64,000 nucleotides of DNA from Candidatus Methylobacter favarea (GCF_902806695.1 NZ_CADCXN010000047.1:89621-153620), one strand, 5' to 3'. Counted from the stretch's first letter, positions 41,285 to 51,368 are shown. Notes: generated by a model not told the origin, from the sequence alone. Numbers and translations: made by a program.

Positions 41285-41646
41285 GCCTTTACGGATGTAG
41301 AGTTAAGTTAAAGGAAAATAAAACAGATTGCAAGACGCCTGGACAGGGTAGCGTTATGATCCGAATCGGCATGCCTTAAAACAAACGATTTTAAATGTGT
41401 ATAATTAAGTATTCTTACTCATGCCTCATTTTCGAGCAATATACCTGATACTGAAGTAAATCCGTTTAAATTCAGGGCCTTGGTTCTTAAGCCAAAAACA
41501 GCCAATAAATGCAGATAATATGTTATTTGATTTTTCAGGGGCGGGAAAGTCTGGCTTTATTTATGCTGTTATTAACAACTTGAAAATGCTTTTTTTTATA
41601 AGCAATGCTAGAATTTATTTTTTAGTTGCCTAAACAGTTTCAACCG
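41285..41646. other. Divergent intergenic region between thiC and minC
   Basis: About 360 bp without a supported gene. It must contain the promoters for thiC (left) and minCDE (right). Confidence 0.4.
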
Positions 41647-42381
41647 ATGTCGGTAGACTCTCAAAAAACGCCTTATAATCCCCTTGCGCTGGAATTTAAA
41701 AGCAGTACCTTTTCCGTGCCCGTTTTAATCTTGTTCAGTAATGATTTGGCAGTTATAGAGCAGCAACTCCAGGCAAAAATCAGTTTGGCCCCGGAGTTTT
41801 TCAGAAATTCTCCTTTAGTGCTGGATGTGCAGGAGCTCAATAAAAAAGATCTCGACCTTGATATCGCAGCGCTAATGGAAATTCTTCGCGAACCGGGCTT
41901 ATTGCCAGTAGGCATACGCGGCGGTAACCTGAAGCAAAATAAAAAGGCATTAGCTCTGCAAATTCCGGTTTACTCTGTTACCAGCAGCAGTGCGACTGCC
42001 GAAGCTCAAAAACGGAAAACTATTACCCCGCCTGTTCCGGAACCGATAACTGATCCAGGCACAACTATACTGATTACGCATCCGGTACGTTCCGGTCAAC
42101 GGCTTTACGCCTCAGGCGACCTGGTTATTTTGGCGCAAGTCAGTGCCGGAGCCGAAATTTTGGCTGAGGGCAATATCCACGTTTACGGCACCTTGAGAGG
42201 TCGCGCTATGGCGGGCGTGCAAGGCAACAAGGCGGCGCGTATTTTTTGTTCCGATTTGCAGGCAGAACTGATCTCAATCGCCGGGGATTATAAAATCAGC
42301 GAAGATATGCAGGCTATTAGCCGCAATAAGCCTGTCCAGGTCTATTTACAAGACCACACTATAATTATTAAAGATATTTAG
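41647..42381 (+). CDS. minC: Septum site-determining protein MinC
   Basis: A division inhibitor that blocks FtsZ rings at the poles. The N-terminal MinC_N domain spans about residues 1-110. The C-terminal beta-helix has the Gly-rich turns RSGQRLYASGDLVIL, GAEILAEGNIHVYGTLRG and AGVQGNKAARIFCSDL. The start is either the ATG at 41647 (245 aa) or an in-frame TTG at 41626 (252 aa); neither has a strong ribosome site. I prefer the ATG. Confidence 0.94.
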   Translation: MSVDSQKTPYNPLALEFKSSTFSVPVLILFSNDLAVIEQQLQAKISLAPEFFRNSPLVLDVQELNKKDLDLDIAALMEILREPGLLPVGIRGGNLKQNKKALALQIPVYSVTSSSATAEAQKRKTITPPVPEPITDPGTTILITHPVRSGQRLYASGDLVILAQVSAGAEILAEGNIHVYGTLRGRAMAGVQGNKAARIFCSDLQAELISIAGDYKISEDMQAISRNKPVQVYLQDHTIIIKDI

Positions 42382-42409
42382 TAATATTATTACCGTAGAG
42401 GAAAAGCAA

Positions 42410-43219
42410 TTGGCAAGAATCATAGTCGTAACATCCGGTAAAGGTGGCGTGGGTAAAACGACAACCAGCGCCGCCATAGCCATGGGGCTTGCAAAAAAAG
42501 GTCATAAAACAGCCGTGATTGATTTTGATGTAGGACTGCGGAATCTTGATTTGATCATGGGCTGCGAGCGGCGCGTAGTGTATGACTTTGTCAATGTCAT
42601 CAATGGCGAAGCGAGTCTTAATCAGGCCCTGATTCGCGATAAAAACTGCAATCTGCTTTATATCCTGCCGGCCTCACAAACGCGCGATAAGGATGCGCTT
42701 AGTCAGGAGGGCGTAGGCAAGATTCTGGAAGACTTGTCCAAAGACTTTAAATACATAGTCTGCGACTCGCCGGCTGGCATTGAAAAAGGCGCTCATTTAG
42801 CCATGTATTTTGCCGATGATGCCTTTGTCGTAACTAATCCGGAAGTCTCTTCAGTCAGGGACTCAGATCGTATGCTGGGCATATTAGCCAGTAAATCACG
42901 CCGGGCTGAACAAAATCAGGAGCCTATCAGGGAATATCTGCTACTGTCACGCTACTCGCCCGACCGAGTGAAACTAGGCGAAATGCTCAGCGTCGATGAT
43001 GTACAGGAAATATTATCACTGCATTTATTAGGCGTTATTCCTGAATCGAAATCAGTTTTAAACGCGTCAAATTCGGGGATCCCGGTTATTCTTGATGAAA
43101 AAAGCGATGCGGGTCAGGCCTATGTGGATATTGTTGCCCGATATTTAGGCGAGGATAAACCCCATCGATTTATTGATGGGAAAAAAGGGCTCTTTGCAAA
43201 GCTTTTCGGGGGTAGATAA
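42410..43219 (+). CDS. minD: Septum site-determining ATPase MinD
   Basis: A 269-aa membrane-associated P-loop ATPase with the deviant Walker A KGGVGKTT (K11, K16) and a C-terminal amphipathic helix (KGLFAKLFGG). The start is a TTG at 42410, preceded by GAGGAAAA; the family begins MARIIVVTSGKGG, so no ATG fits. It recruits MinC to the membrane and oscillates with MinE. Confidence 0.97.
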   Translation: MARIIVVTSGKGGVGKTTTSAAIAMGLAKKGHKTAVIDFDVGLRNLDLIMGCERRVVYDFVNVINGEASLNQALIRDKNCNLLYILPASQTRDKDALSQEGVGKILEDLSKDFKYIVCDSPAGIEKGAHLAMYFADDAFVVTNPEVSSVRDSDRMLGILASKSRRAEQNQEPIREYLLLSRYSPDRVKLGEMLSVDDVQEILSLHLLGVIPESKSVLNASNSGIPVILDEKSDAGQAYVDIVARYLGEDKPHRFIDGKKGLFAKLFGGR

Positions 43220-43485
43220 TGAGTCTGCTGGATTATTTTAGAATTTCCAAAGCCAGTTCTGCGTCTCTTGCAAAAGAGCGGCTGCAAATTCTGGTGGCCC
43301 ATGAAAGATCCTCTCGAAATCAACCTTCCTATCTTCCTGAATTGCAAAAGGAATTGCTTGAAGTTATCCGGAAGTACGTTAATGTAGGGCAAGAAGCCAT
43401 ATCCGTTAATTTTGAACAGGACGATAACCAGGAAACACTTGAGTTAAATATAGTGCTTCCTGACTATCACGCTAAAACCCCTTAA
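43219..43485 (+). CDS. minE: Cell division topological specificity factor MinE
   Basis: An 88-aa protein that stimulates MinD ATPase. It has the N-terminal MinD-binding segment ASLAKERLQILVAHERS and a C-terminal dimerisation domain. Its start overlaps the minD stop by one base (TAATG). Confidence 0.97.
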   Translation: MSLLDYFRISKASSASLAKERLQILVAHERSSRNQPSYLPELQKELLEVIRKYVNVGQEAISVNFEQDDNQETLELNIVLPDYHAKTP

Positions 43486-43516
43486 TTTTTTACTCAACAA
43501 TCAAAAGGTGACTTAA

Positions 43517-43714
43517 ATGGCTAATACAATTGGTGATGCTGCGGGGAAAATCTGGAAATATCTGGAAAAACATGGACCGACTAGCGTAACTAAAGTGACT
43601 AATGAAACAGGTGTCAGTAAAAATGACATCCAGCGCGCAATTGGCTGGTTGTTGAAAGAAGACAAGTTGGCAATTGAGCTGATAGGTCGAGCTGAGACAT
43701 TATCATTGAAATAA
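43517..43714 (+). CDS. Small winged helix-turn-helix protein
   Basis: A 65-aa protein of the winged-helix family found in bacterial and archaeal genomes as a single short domain (WKYLEKHGPTSVTKVTNETG, then VSKNDIQRAIGWLLKEDKL). Its DNA targets and role are unknown. It follows minE by 31 bp, with AAAAGGTGAC upstream. Confidence 0.85.
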   Translation: MANTIGDAAGKIWKYLEKHGPTSVTKVTNETGVSKNDIQRAIGWLLKEDKLAIELIGRAETLSLK

Positions 43715-43775
43715 ATTTCGGCTTTCTTTTATTTAAGAGCAAGCCTATCTTATAAGATTTACTTTTTTCAAGGAT

Positions 43776-43821
43776 TTTTTTAAACTCTGGCAGGGTTTTG
43801 ACCGGTCAGAGTTTTTTATTT
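43776..43821. terminator. Rho-independent terminator after the min cluster
   Basis: The stem aaactctg (43782-43789) pairs with cagagttt (43807-43814), followed by a T-rich tract on the plus strand and flanked by A/T runs on both sides. Confidence 0.75.
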
Positions 43822-44070
43822 TTTTAATTTCCAGAATCACCGCAGCTTCGAACATCTTTGCAAATCCGCTAATAACGTAAGCGTTCTGTGTCTTTTCCAA
43901 GCGTGCTTTTCCACATTGCAAATTCAAAATCCTCCTGCTTGAGTTGACAGGATAGAAAACGGCAGTATCAGGTGAAATGTGAATATTTCCTTTTCCTGCC
44001 GCGCTTCTATTGATTATTCACTGCTTTGGCTATGATGGCAGCCATTAAAACCTTTAAGTGACAGTAGGGT

Positions 44071-46383
44071 ATGAAAAAAATCGCCTGTGGGATATTTGGA
44101 TTGGTCAGCTTGTTGGACCTGACGGTTGTGATGGCTAAAGATCAGCCGGCGGTGTTGCTGGAAGAAGTTAAAGTTACCGGAGTTACACCCCTGGGAAGCA
44201 GCTATATTGCTGAAGACAAGATACCGGCCGCCATTCAAACTGTTTCTTCCAGACAACTGGAAAAAGCCCAAAGCCTTTCGCTGGCTGATTATATAAACCG
44301 CTACCTGGGCAGCGTTCATATTAACGAAGCGCAAAATAATCCCCTGCAGCCGGATGTGTATTACCGCGGTTTTGTGGCGTCGCCGATTTTGGGCTTGCCA
44401 CAAGGTTTATCTGTCTATCTGAATGGTGTGAGGTTTAATGAAGCTTTTGGTGATAGCGTCAACTGGGATTTATTTTCGAAAGGTGCAATTGATTCAATGT
44501 CTTTATATCCGGGTTCCAATCCGGTATATGGTCTGAACACTCTGGGAGGGGCGATATCAATAAAGACTAAAACCGGATTTTCCTCGCCAGGGCATCAGCT
44601 GGAAATATACGGCGGCTCATGGGACAGACACGCGGAAGAATTAATGAGCGGCTGGAACAACGGGTCCTGGGGTTATTTTCTGGACTTGCATAATTTTGAC
44701 GAACAAGGGTGGCGAAATTTTTCTCCATCAAAAGCTAAACAGGTGTTGGGTACTTTAAGCTGGCGCGGCGATAAAGGTTCTGTGGATTTAACTCTGGCAG
44801 CTAATGACAATGATTTAAGGGGCAATGGCGCAGCCCCGGTTCAATTGCAGGCTCAAGACAGAAAGGCTGTTTTTACCCATTTTGACCAGACCGTTACCCG
44901 CCTGTTTTTCTCTGAATTGTCGGGAAGCTACGCGCTGACTGATGATCTTGAGCTCAGCGGCAATGCTTATTTCCGGCAAAACCGGATCAAAACCTTTAAC
45001 GGTGATAACAGCGATTTTGCTGACTGCTCGTTTGATGATTCATTGTTATGCGACGACGATGACGAAACTGTTGCAGATACAAACGGTAATAATGTATCCG
45101 CCAGCAACGCCGTGGAAGGCGCAACCAACAACACCAGCGCAACCCAAATGCGCAGCCGCGGCGGAAGCTTGCAGACAGTGTTTAATAAGGACTTGTTCAG
45201 GCATGAAAACCATCTGACCGTCGGGGCGGACTATAACTATGCCGAAGTGCATTTTAGATCGGATACGGAATTGGGCCGGCTGACCGATGACAGGGGAACG
45301 CTAGGCAGCGGCGTGTTTGTGGATGAATCGAAGGTAAGATTAAATATCAACACCGAGACCATCGGCGTATTCCTCACGGATAGTTTTTCCATTACCGACA
45401 AATTAACCGCAACCCTTGCAGGGCGCTATAACCATATCGATATAGACCTTAAGAATCAATACATACGGGATGGAGAAACCGACGATTTGAGCGGTAAACA
45501 TTCTTTTGACCGGCTTAACCCTTCTGCCGGGCTTAGCTATCAGATCATTGATAACCTCGGCGCATACGGCAGCTACAGCGAGTCGTCCCGAGCGCCTACG
45601 CCCATGGAATTAAGCTGCGCAGATTCTGACAAGCCCTGTAAATTGCCGAATGCCTTTATTTCCGATCCTCCTCTGGCTCAGGTTGTCGCCAAAACCTGGG
45701 AAGGCGGATTCAGGGGTGATTTGGATAGCTTAACAGGCAGAGGCAATTTTAAATGGAATCTCGGCTATTTCAATACAGTCAACCATAACGACATTATTTT
45801 TCACCGGGCGGGAGGCATTGCCAGCCAAGGTTTTTTCAGCAATGTCGGGCAAACCCGGCGCTATGGCGTAGAGGCCGGAGCCTCGGTTAATTACCCGCAG
45901 TTATTCAGCCGCATTGACGACTGGCATTTTTCGGCAAACTATACTTACTTAAACGCCAGATTTCTGGATGGTTTCGCAGTCCAGAATCCGCTGGATAATT
46001 CACAGACGATAAATGTTGCCAGAGGCGACAGAATTCCCACTATTCCGGAGCACATCTTTAAGGCTTCGATAGCTGTTGATTTATGGCGGAGTTTTTCTCT
46101 GGGCATTAACGGCATGTATAACGGCGATCAGTTCTTTAGAGGCGATGAAGCCAATACCACCCCTCATTTAGCCGGCTACTGGCTGTTTAATGCGACAGCA
46201 GAATACAAGGTGAACAAGCATTTCGCCGTATTCGGCAAACTCGATAATATTTTCGACAAAAACTATAATTCATTCGGCGTTTATGGAAATGCTGCTGAGG
46301 TATTGCCCGGCTTTGACAATGGCAGATTTGTATCGCCGGGAGCGCCAAGAGCCGGCTGGCTTGGCATTCGCTTGAGTATTTAA
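44071..46383 (+). CDS. TonB-dependent outer-membrane receptor
   Basis: A 770-aa receptor with a signal peptide (about residues 1-23), a plug domain (ILGLPQGLSVYLNGVRFNE, YPGSNPVYGLNTLGGAISIK) and a 22-strand barrel ending in the aromatic GWLGIRLSI. It includes an acidic loop (SLLCDDDDETVADTNGNN, about residues 325-345) that could bind cations. The substrate cannot be assigned; no siderophore or metal genes flank it. Confidence 0.9.
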   Translation: MKKIACGIFGLVSLLDLTVVMAKDQPAVLLEEVKVTGVTPLGSSYIAEDKIPAAIQTVSSRQLEKAQSLSLADYINRYLGSVHINEAQNNPLQPDVYYRGFVASPILGLPQGLSVYLNGVRFNEAFGDSVNWDLFSKGAIDSMSLYPGSNPVYGLNTLGGAISIKTKTGFSSPGHQLEIYGGSWDRHAEELMSGWNNGSWGYFLDLHNFDEQGWRNFSPSKAKQVLGTLSWRGDKGSVDLTLAANDNDLRGNGAAPVQLQAQDRKAVFTHFDQTVTRLFFSELSGSYALTDDLELSGNAYFRQNRIKTFNGDNSDFADCSFDDSLLCDDDDETVADTNGNNVSASNAVEGATNNTSATQMRSRGGSLQTVFNKDLFRHENHLTVGADYNYAEVHFRSDTELGRLTDDRGTLGSGVFVDESKVRLNINTETIGVFLTDSFSITDKLTATLAGRYNHIDIDLKNQYIRDGETDDLSGKHSFDRLNPSAGLSYQIIDNLGAYGSYSESSRAPTPMELSCADSDKPCKLPNAFISDPPLAQVVAKTWEGGFRGDLDSLTGRGNFKWNLGYFNTVNHNDIIFHRAGGIASQGFFSNVGQTRRYGVEAGASVNYPQLFSRIDDWHFSANYTYLNARFLDGFAVQNPLDNSQTINVARGDRIPTIPEHIFKASIAVDLWRSFSLGINGMYNGDQFFRGDEANTTPHLAGYWLFNATAEYKVNKHFAVFGKLDNIFDKNYNSFGVYGNAAEVLPGFDNGRFVSPGAPRAGWLGIRLSI

Positions 46384-46459
46384 AGTATTAAAGATGAGCA
46401 GGGAAGCTCAATTCTGGCAATGGTAACAAGCCTTCACATCCCTTGCGATAAAATTCGCG

Positions 46460-46647
46460 GCAATAAAAAGCCCGCATAAAGCGGGCATGTTGAGTTTTAT
46501 TATTTTTATTATTTCATTGTACTTTTAGTGTTGCCTGTACAACTTAACTCAAGCAGTATTACTCATTTTATTATTATTATCAGCATTAGCCTAGTAGGCT
46601 ACCCTCCTCTTAGCCGGTAATTAAACCGGGCTCACTCCTTAAAGCTG
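46460..46647 (-). ncRNA. Candidate small RNA with promoter and intrinsic terminator
   Basis: On the minus strand a -35-like TAGACA (46676-46681) and a -10-like TATACA (46654-46659), 16 bp apart, precede about 190 nt without a sizeable ORF. The RNA can fold hairpins such as GGCTA...TAGCC with an AGAGGAGGG loop. It ends in a textbook terminator. GGA motifs (AAGGAGTG, GAGGAGGG) recall CsrA/RsmA-binding RNAs, but only two are present. It is antisense to nothing coding. Confidence 0.5.
46463..46487 (-). terminator. Intrinsic terminator of the candidate small RNA
   Basis: The minus strand reads GCCCGC TTTAT GCGGGC TTTTTATT, with the stem at 46470-46475 and 46481-46486. On the plus strand the stem lacks a T-tract, so it points to leftward transcription. 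Confidence 0.85.
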
Positions 46648-46865
46648 GCACATTGTATATCTAATAAAATACCAGTGTCTATAAAAAAAGCCGATTTTCA
46701 AAAAAAAAATTATATAATTTAAAAAAAAGTATTAAATACAAACTGTTAAGTTATTTTAGTGACTTCTAATAAAGGAAATTACAGGCAAAAAGTGCATTAT
46801 TAGGATTATATATTCAGCTAATATTCAGGAATGTGAATGTGACTTTGCCGTCATAGTCGGGTTTT

Positions 46866-48323
46866 TTATTGATTTCGTCGGGCTTGTTCTTCCTCGTCAA
46901 TAAAAAAACTGAGCCGTTCACCCAGAATAGAGGATAGATGAAAATTAAGACCTTTTGATTTTTGAGCCAGTCTTATTTGTAATATGGCGTCTTTAGTTTG
47001 TCCTGTCGCATAGTAATATTCAGCCAGATAGCGGTGGGATTCAGCCGGTTGATGTAAATCGCTATAAATCTGGGCTAACAGTTGAGAATAGACGGGTAAC
47101 TGTTTAGTTTTGGAAGTTAAGGTGAGCAGGTTTTTTCGGGCCTGTTCAGGATTAGCGGTTTTTAACAGTGCTGTTATATAGTCCAGTTTAATGGCTTCGT
47201 TATCCGGAAATTGTTGAACCAGATTTTTATAACGGGCCAGAGCTGTAGTGTAATTTCGGGATTCAAGTGCGGTATGGGCGAGCGCTGCCGCATAGTGTTC
47301 CTGGTCGGGGTAGGCAGTTGCCAGCTTTTGAAAAATAGTCTCGGCATCCTTGAATTTTTCCGATTTAAGCGCACACAAGCCAAGGCCGTAGCGGGCCACA
47401 GCGCGTTGTTCAGTTGTGCCCTGCGTTAATCGCGCTTGAAAATATTTAACAGCATCAGCAATATCGGTGGCCGTCAAAACCCGAATTTTTGCTTTAGCCA
47501 ATTGATAGGCGAGCGAGTCAGGATATTGCTTATAAGGATAGTTTTCGGCGCGTCCGCGCGAGTCTGAAATACGTGAGGTAGTAACCGGGTGAGTTCTTAA
47601 AAACTCGGGAATATTCTGGCCGTAATAGCGGCTGGATTGCTGCAAGCGCTCGAAGAAAGTGGGCATGCTGCGCGGATCATAATGGGAGCTTGCCAAGGTT
47701 TGCATGCCGACCCGGTCAGCCTCCGCTTCATTTTCACGGGTGAAATTAATTTGAAACTGAACGCTGCCCGCCTGAATGGCTATCAAGGCAGCCTGTCCCA
47801 TGGCTGGAGATTGAGTGCCCAATAAAATAGCCGCCAGGGTTGCGGCCATCGTAGGAATCGATAAGCGGCTGCTGGCTTCATAGGCGCGGTATAAATGACG
47901 TTGGGTAACGTGAGCAATTTCGTGCGCCATAACGGATGCCAATTCGCTTTCGGCTTCGGTTATTAAAATCAATCCGGAATTAACGCCAATATAGCCGCCA
48001 GGACCGGCAAAAGCGTTAATATCATTTTCCATAACCACAAAAAAATGGAACGGGTTGGCGGGGGCATCGCTGCTGGCGACGAGCTTTTGCCCAATGGATT
48101 GAATATACTGCTGAATTTCAGCATCCTGGTTAATTGAAACCTGTGAGTGCAGGCTCCGGAAAAAGGCCTCGCCAAACTCTTTTTCTTCGGCCGGTGTAAT
48201 CAGGGAGCCGGAGGAGTCTCCCATGTCGGGCAATTCGATTCTGGTATTTTCAACGGCCTGCCGGGAGGCGGGGAAAAGGGCAAGGCTCAAAGCCAACGGT
48301 ACAATTAAGCGTTTAATTTTCAT
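46866..48323 (-). CDS. M48 metalloprotease/chaperone, BepA (YfgC)-like
   Basis: A 485-aa periplasmic protein. It has a signal peptide (MKIKRLIVPLALSLALFPAS), an M48 domain with the zinc motif HEIAH (134-138), a downstream E in ENEAEADRVG, and about six C-terminal TPR repeats. BepA works with BAM and Lpt in outer-membrane quality control. I chose the ATG at 48323, which gives the signal peptide; the longer frame adds 21 non-signal residues. Confidence 0.92.
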   Translation of the reverse strand: MKIKRLIVPLALSLALFPASRQAVENTRIELPDMGDSSGSLITPAEEKEFGEAFFRSLHSQVSINQDAEIQQYIQSIGQKLVASSDAPANPFHFFVVMENDINAFAGPGGYIGVNSGLILITEAESELASVMAHEIAHVTQRHLYRAYEASSRLSIPTMAATLAAILLGTQSPAMGQAALIAIQAGSVQFQINFTRENEAEADRVGMQTLASSHYDPRSMPTFFERLQQSSRYYGQNIPEFLRTHPVTTSRISDSRGRAENYPYKQYPDSLAYQLAKAKIRVLTATDIADAVKYFQARLTQGTTEQRAVARYGLGLCALKSEKFKDAETIFQKLATAYPDQEHYAAALAHTALESRNYTTALARYKNLVQQFPDNEAIKLDYITALLKTANPEQARKNLLTLTSKTKQLPVYSQLLAQIYSDLHQPAESHRYLAEYYYATGQTKDAILQIRLAQKSKGLNFHLSSILGERLSFFIDEEEQARRNQ

Positions 48324-48626
48324 GGCGATAAGACTTGAAAAGGCCGGCTGGGTTCCTGCTCCGGGCCGTTGAACATATTCATGCACAAGCTTGGCAGAAG
48401 GCTTATAGTAAAGGGAGCCAAGCGTTAGACCTCAAGGCTATAAAGGCAGCGAAGTTAACGCTGTTATAAAAATAAAATCATAGGAGAGGCGCATGTTTCC
48501 GGGTGAGAAATCTGTATTTAAAACTCCAACAAATTCATCTCGCCAATAGGTCGTAATAAAATATCCAATATCAATTATAAATCATCGCCAATAAACACAA
48601 CCAGGAAAATGCAACAATCCAAGCCA

Positions 48627-49016
48627 ATGAAATTTGCCATTCAAATAAATACCAGCCCTTATGGAGCAAATGCGGGTCATACTGCATACCAGTTTATTAC
48701 TGCGGCTTTGAGGCAGGGGCATGAAATATTCCGGGTATTTTTTTATCATGAGGGAATTTACCATGCTTTCAAGCATGCCACGCCCCCGGATGATGAACTT
48801 CAGTTTACAGCTCAGTGGAGTGAATTGGCGAGAGGCCATGGCATTGATTTGGTGGTATGTATTTCTGCAGCCCAAAGACGCGGATTATTATGTTCTGATG
48901 AGGCTCAAAGGCAGGGTAAAAAAGACCAGGATCTGGCTGAGGGCTTCCGTATTTCCGGTTTGGGCCAGCTGGTTGAAGCCACTCTGGAAGCAGACCGTTT
49001 TATTGTATTTGGTTGA
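48627..49016 (+). CDS. tusD: Sulfurtransferase TusD/DsrE
   Basis: A 129-aa DsrE-fold protein of the tRNA 2-thiouridine sulfur relay (or DsrE of sulfur oxidation). The conserved Cys lies in LVVCISAAQRRG. An upstream in-frame ATG at 48609 would add MQQSKP; I prefer 48627 because the family begins MKFA[IL]QINTSP. The tusC gene follows 6 bp later. A tusB or tusE gene is not adjacent. Confidence 0.85.
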   Translation: MKFAIQINTSPYGANAGHTAYQFITAALRQGHEIFRVFFYHEGIYHAFKHATPPDDELQFTAQWSELARGHGIDLVVCISAAQRRGLLCSDEAQRQGKKDQDLAEGFRISGLGQLVEATLEADRFIVFG

Positions 49017-49022
49017 GCTGAC

Positions 49023-49379
49023 ATGAAAACCTATTTATTTGTAGTGCATAAACCTCCTTATAGCGGCGCCCGGGTTCAGGAAATGCTCGATATTATTTTG
49101 ACGACTGCTGCCTTTGATCAGCCGGTCAGTCTTTTATTGCTGGATGACGCCGTGTTTCAGCTAAAAAAAGGACAGCAGCCGACAAGCAGCGGCATGAAGG
49201 ATACCGCAGCTATTTTCAAAACCCTGGAAATAGTTGAAGTTAACGATATTTATATCGAAACAGAATCTCTTCAGGAACGGGGATTAAGCCCAGGCAACTT
49301 GTGTCTGCCGGTGCATGAGCTCTCGAGAAAAGAGGTTGCCCGGTTAATGAAACAATACGATATTGTCTTTTCTGCTTAA
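49023..49379 (+). CDS. tusC: Sulfurtransferase TusC/DsrF
   Basis: A 118-aa DsrF-fold subunit (FVVHKPPYSGARVQEMLDIIL, LLLLDDAVFQLKKGQQP). It forms a complex with TusD and normally TusB. It directly follows tusD. No TusB-like ORF is seen before the convergent Hsp70 gene, so the relay may be incomplete here or completed elsewhere. Confidence 0.85.
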   Translation: MKTYLFVVHKPPYSGARVQEMLDIILTTAAFDQPVSLLLLDDAVFQLKKGQQPTSSGMKDTAAIFKTLEIVEVNDIYIETESLQERGLSPGNLCLPVHELSRKEVARLMKQYDIVFSA

Positions 49380-49433
49380 AAAGCACAAGTTCCGGGTTTC
49401 GATATCAAGCTAATGAGCCTTCCTTACTTTCGC

Positions 49434-51368
49434 TTATTCAACAGGCTCTTCACCGGCTCTGACATCGAACTCAATTTTCCAGCGGCCTTCATCTTTTTGC
49501 GAAACAGCTTGCAATTCCAGCGTGCCCACCTCGGTTACGGCGGCGCACAGATGCACGGGTACGACTTCGCCAGCTTTTCGGCCTGCTTCCGGCAAGGTAA
49601 TTTCAATTTCATCCAGTTCTGTAAGTTCTTCATCGCTCCAGTAATCCAGACGCATACCCACTTTATCCTCGCGCCGGCTATTGGAAGCAAAAAAGCGAAA
49701 ACGTACCGGCTCGCCGATAACAAGACCGAATTCATCATCGGGCAATTCCTCCCGAGTGCCTTCCTCCATACCAAACGGAGCGATGCATAAGGCCTGGATT
49801 TCAGGCGCCAGACCAGGCACCGCGGGCATGGCGCTTTCAATGCCCACATAGTAGGAAGCCGCCGTGCCGCCTCTTATACGAACGCCTTTGCCTTTGCGTA
49901 CAAAGCCATAATAAGCAGCGCCTCTGGCCACGGCCAAATCAAGATCGGCGCCTGCCAGCAATCTTGCTTCGGGCGCTTGTTCTGCTGTGAGCCATGAGTT
50001 CAAAACCTCCATCAACCGTTCAGCCAAGGTGTTGGCTTTTAATACGCCGCCATTAAACAACACGGCGGTGGGATGCAGGAAGCTCGCATGCCCGGGCAGA
50101 TTGATATCTTTGAGATCATCAGCGGCATTTTGCTGTTTGGCCAGAAAAGCCGCCAAATGACGCGTAATTCCGGCATCCTGGGCATACGGCAAACCGGCGA
50201 TTCTTAAGCCGGTACGGGTGCGGCTTACCGGTCTTTCACTGACGGCAACTTTAGGCAGAAAACCTTCAACCAGTATCCGGTTGACTTCGTCACGCGTTAA
50301 TTCGGTACGCAAAGTGCCGCCGATCAGGGAGGAGCCCCGGCTGGCGACCATCAAGGGAATAGTGTCAATATCGTCGTTGCTGAAGATTTTTTCTTTGGCA
50401 TCGCGGCAGCTATGCGTTAATGCCTGGATTTGCCAGGGTTCCAATCGTTTGCCTTCTTTTTCAAGCTTGGCTCTAACCGTATAGGCCAAAGCCAAATCCA
50501 TATTGTCGCCGCCCAGCAAGATATGATCGCCGACGGCGACGCGAGTCAATTCGAGATTACCGTCTTTTTCGGTGACGGCAATGAGTGATAAATCGGTAGT
50601 GCCGCCGCCTATATCGATTACCAGGATAATATCGCCCACTTTTGCATGTTTGCGCCAATCGCCCTCGCTTTTTTCGATCCAGCTGTATAGCGCGGCCTGC
50701 GGTTCTTCCAGAAGGATGGCTTGCCCAAGCCCCACAACGCGCGCTGCTTCAACGGTTAATTCGCGGGCGGCCGGATCAAATGATGCAGGCACGGTAATGA
50801 CGACATCCTGCTGCTCTAAGGGCGCAGCAGGATGCAGGCTTTGCCAGGCATCGCGCATATGCTGCAAATAGGCTGTGGTTGCCTGGAAAGGCGAGACGCG
50901 CTCAACTTCTTCAGGCGCATCAGCCGGCAAAATAGGCGCTTTACAGTCCACGCCCGCATGACATAACCAGCTTTTAGCGCTGGCGACCAGACGAATCGGG
51001 GTTTTGCTGCCCAGATTGCGGGCTATTTCGCCGACCAGATAATCCGGTTTGGCTGCCCACGGTAAAGCCGTCGAGCCTTCTGGAAGTTCAGCTTCGTGCG
51101 CCTGATAAAGAAAAGACGGCAGCTGGTATTGTTCTTCAACCATGCCCGGTGAAGTCAACTGGGGTATGGACATCACTTGCAGCGCGAGCTCATCATCGAC
51201 CAGGTTACCGAGCTCGGCATAGGACAACACGCAATGCGTGGTGCCCAGGTCAATACCTACAGAAAACCGGGGCCCATTGCTGTTAGCTTGAATTTCAGAA
51301 GTCATGGCCTGCGGATGTGCAAGTTCGTCTGATGCTGCCGGATTTTCAGGGTTGAATTCATCCGTCAT
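49434..51368 (-). CDS. Hsp70-family (DnaK-like) ATPase of an Hsp70-DUF2760 operon
   Basis: A 644-aa actin-fold ATPase. The N-terminal extension (about residues 1-35, rich in N/P/A) precedes the phosphate-1 motif GIDLGTTHCVLSY. Phosphate-2 is in LVIDIGGGTTDLSLIAV, and adenosine binding in ATAVLFNGGVLKAN. The C-terminal part is short and lacks the usual DnaK lid and EEVD tail. Its ATG overlaps the stop of the DUF2760 gene (ATGA). The role is unknown; a client specific to the operon partners is inferred. Confidence 0.9.
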   Translation of the reverse strand: MTDEFNPENPAASDELAHPQAMTSEIQANSNGPRFSVGIDLGTTHCVLSYAELGNLVDDELALQVMSIPQLTSPGMVEEQYQLPSFLYQAHEAELPEGSTALPWAAKPDYLVGEIARNLGSKTPIRLVASAKSWLCHAGVDCKAPILPADAPEEVERVSPFQATTAYLQHMRDAWQSLHPAAPLEQQDVVITVPASFDPAARELTVEAARVVGLGQAILLEEPQAALYSWIEKSEGDWRKHAKVGDIILVIDIGGGTTDLSLIAVTEKDGNLELTRVAVGDHILLGGDNMDLALAYTVRAKLEKEGKRLEPWQIQALTHSCRDAKEKIFSNDDIDTIPLMVASRGSSLIGGTLRTELTRDEVNRILVEGFLPKVAVSERPVSRTRTGLRIAGLPYAQDAGITRHLAAFLAKQQNAADDLKDINLPGHASFLHPTAVLFNGGVLKANTLAERLMEVLNSWLTAEQAPEARLLAGADLDLAVARGAAYYGFVRKGKGVRIRGGTAASYYVGIESAMPAVPGLAPEIQALCIAPFGMEEGTREELPDDEFGLVIGEPVRFRFFASNSRREDKVGMRLDYWSDEELTELDEIEITLPEAGRKAGEVVPVHLCAAVTEVGTLELQAVSQKDEGRWKIEFDVRAGEEPVE

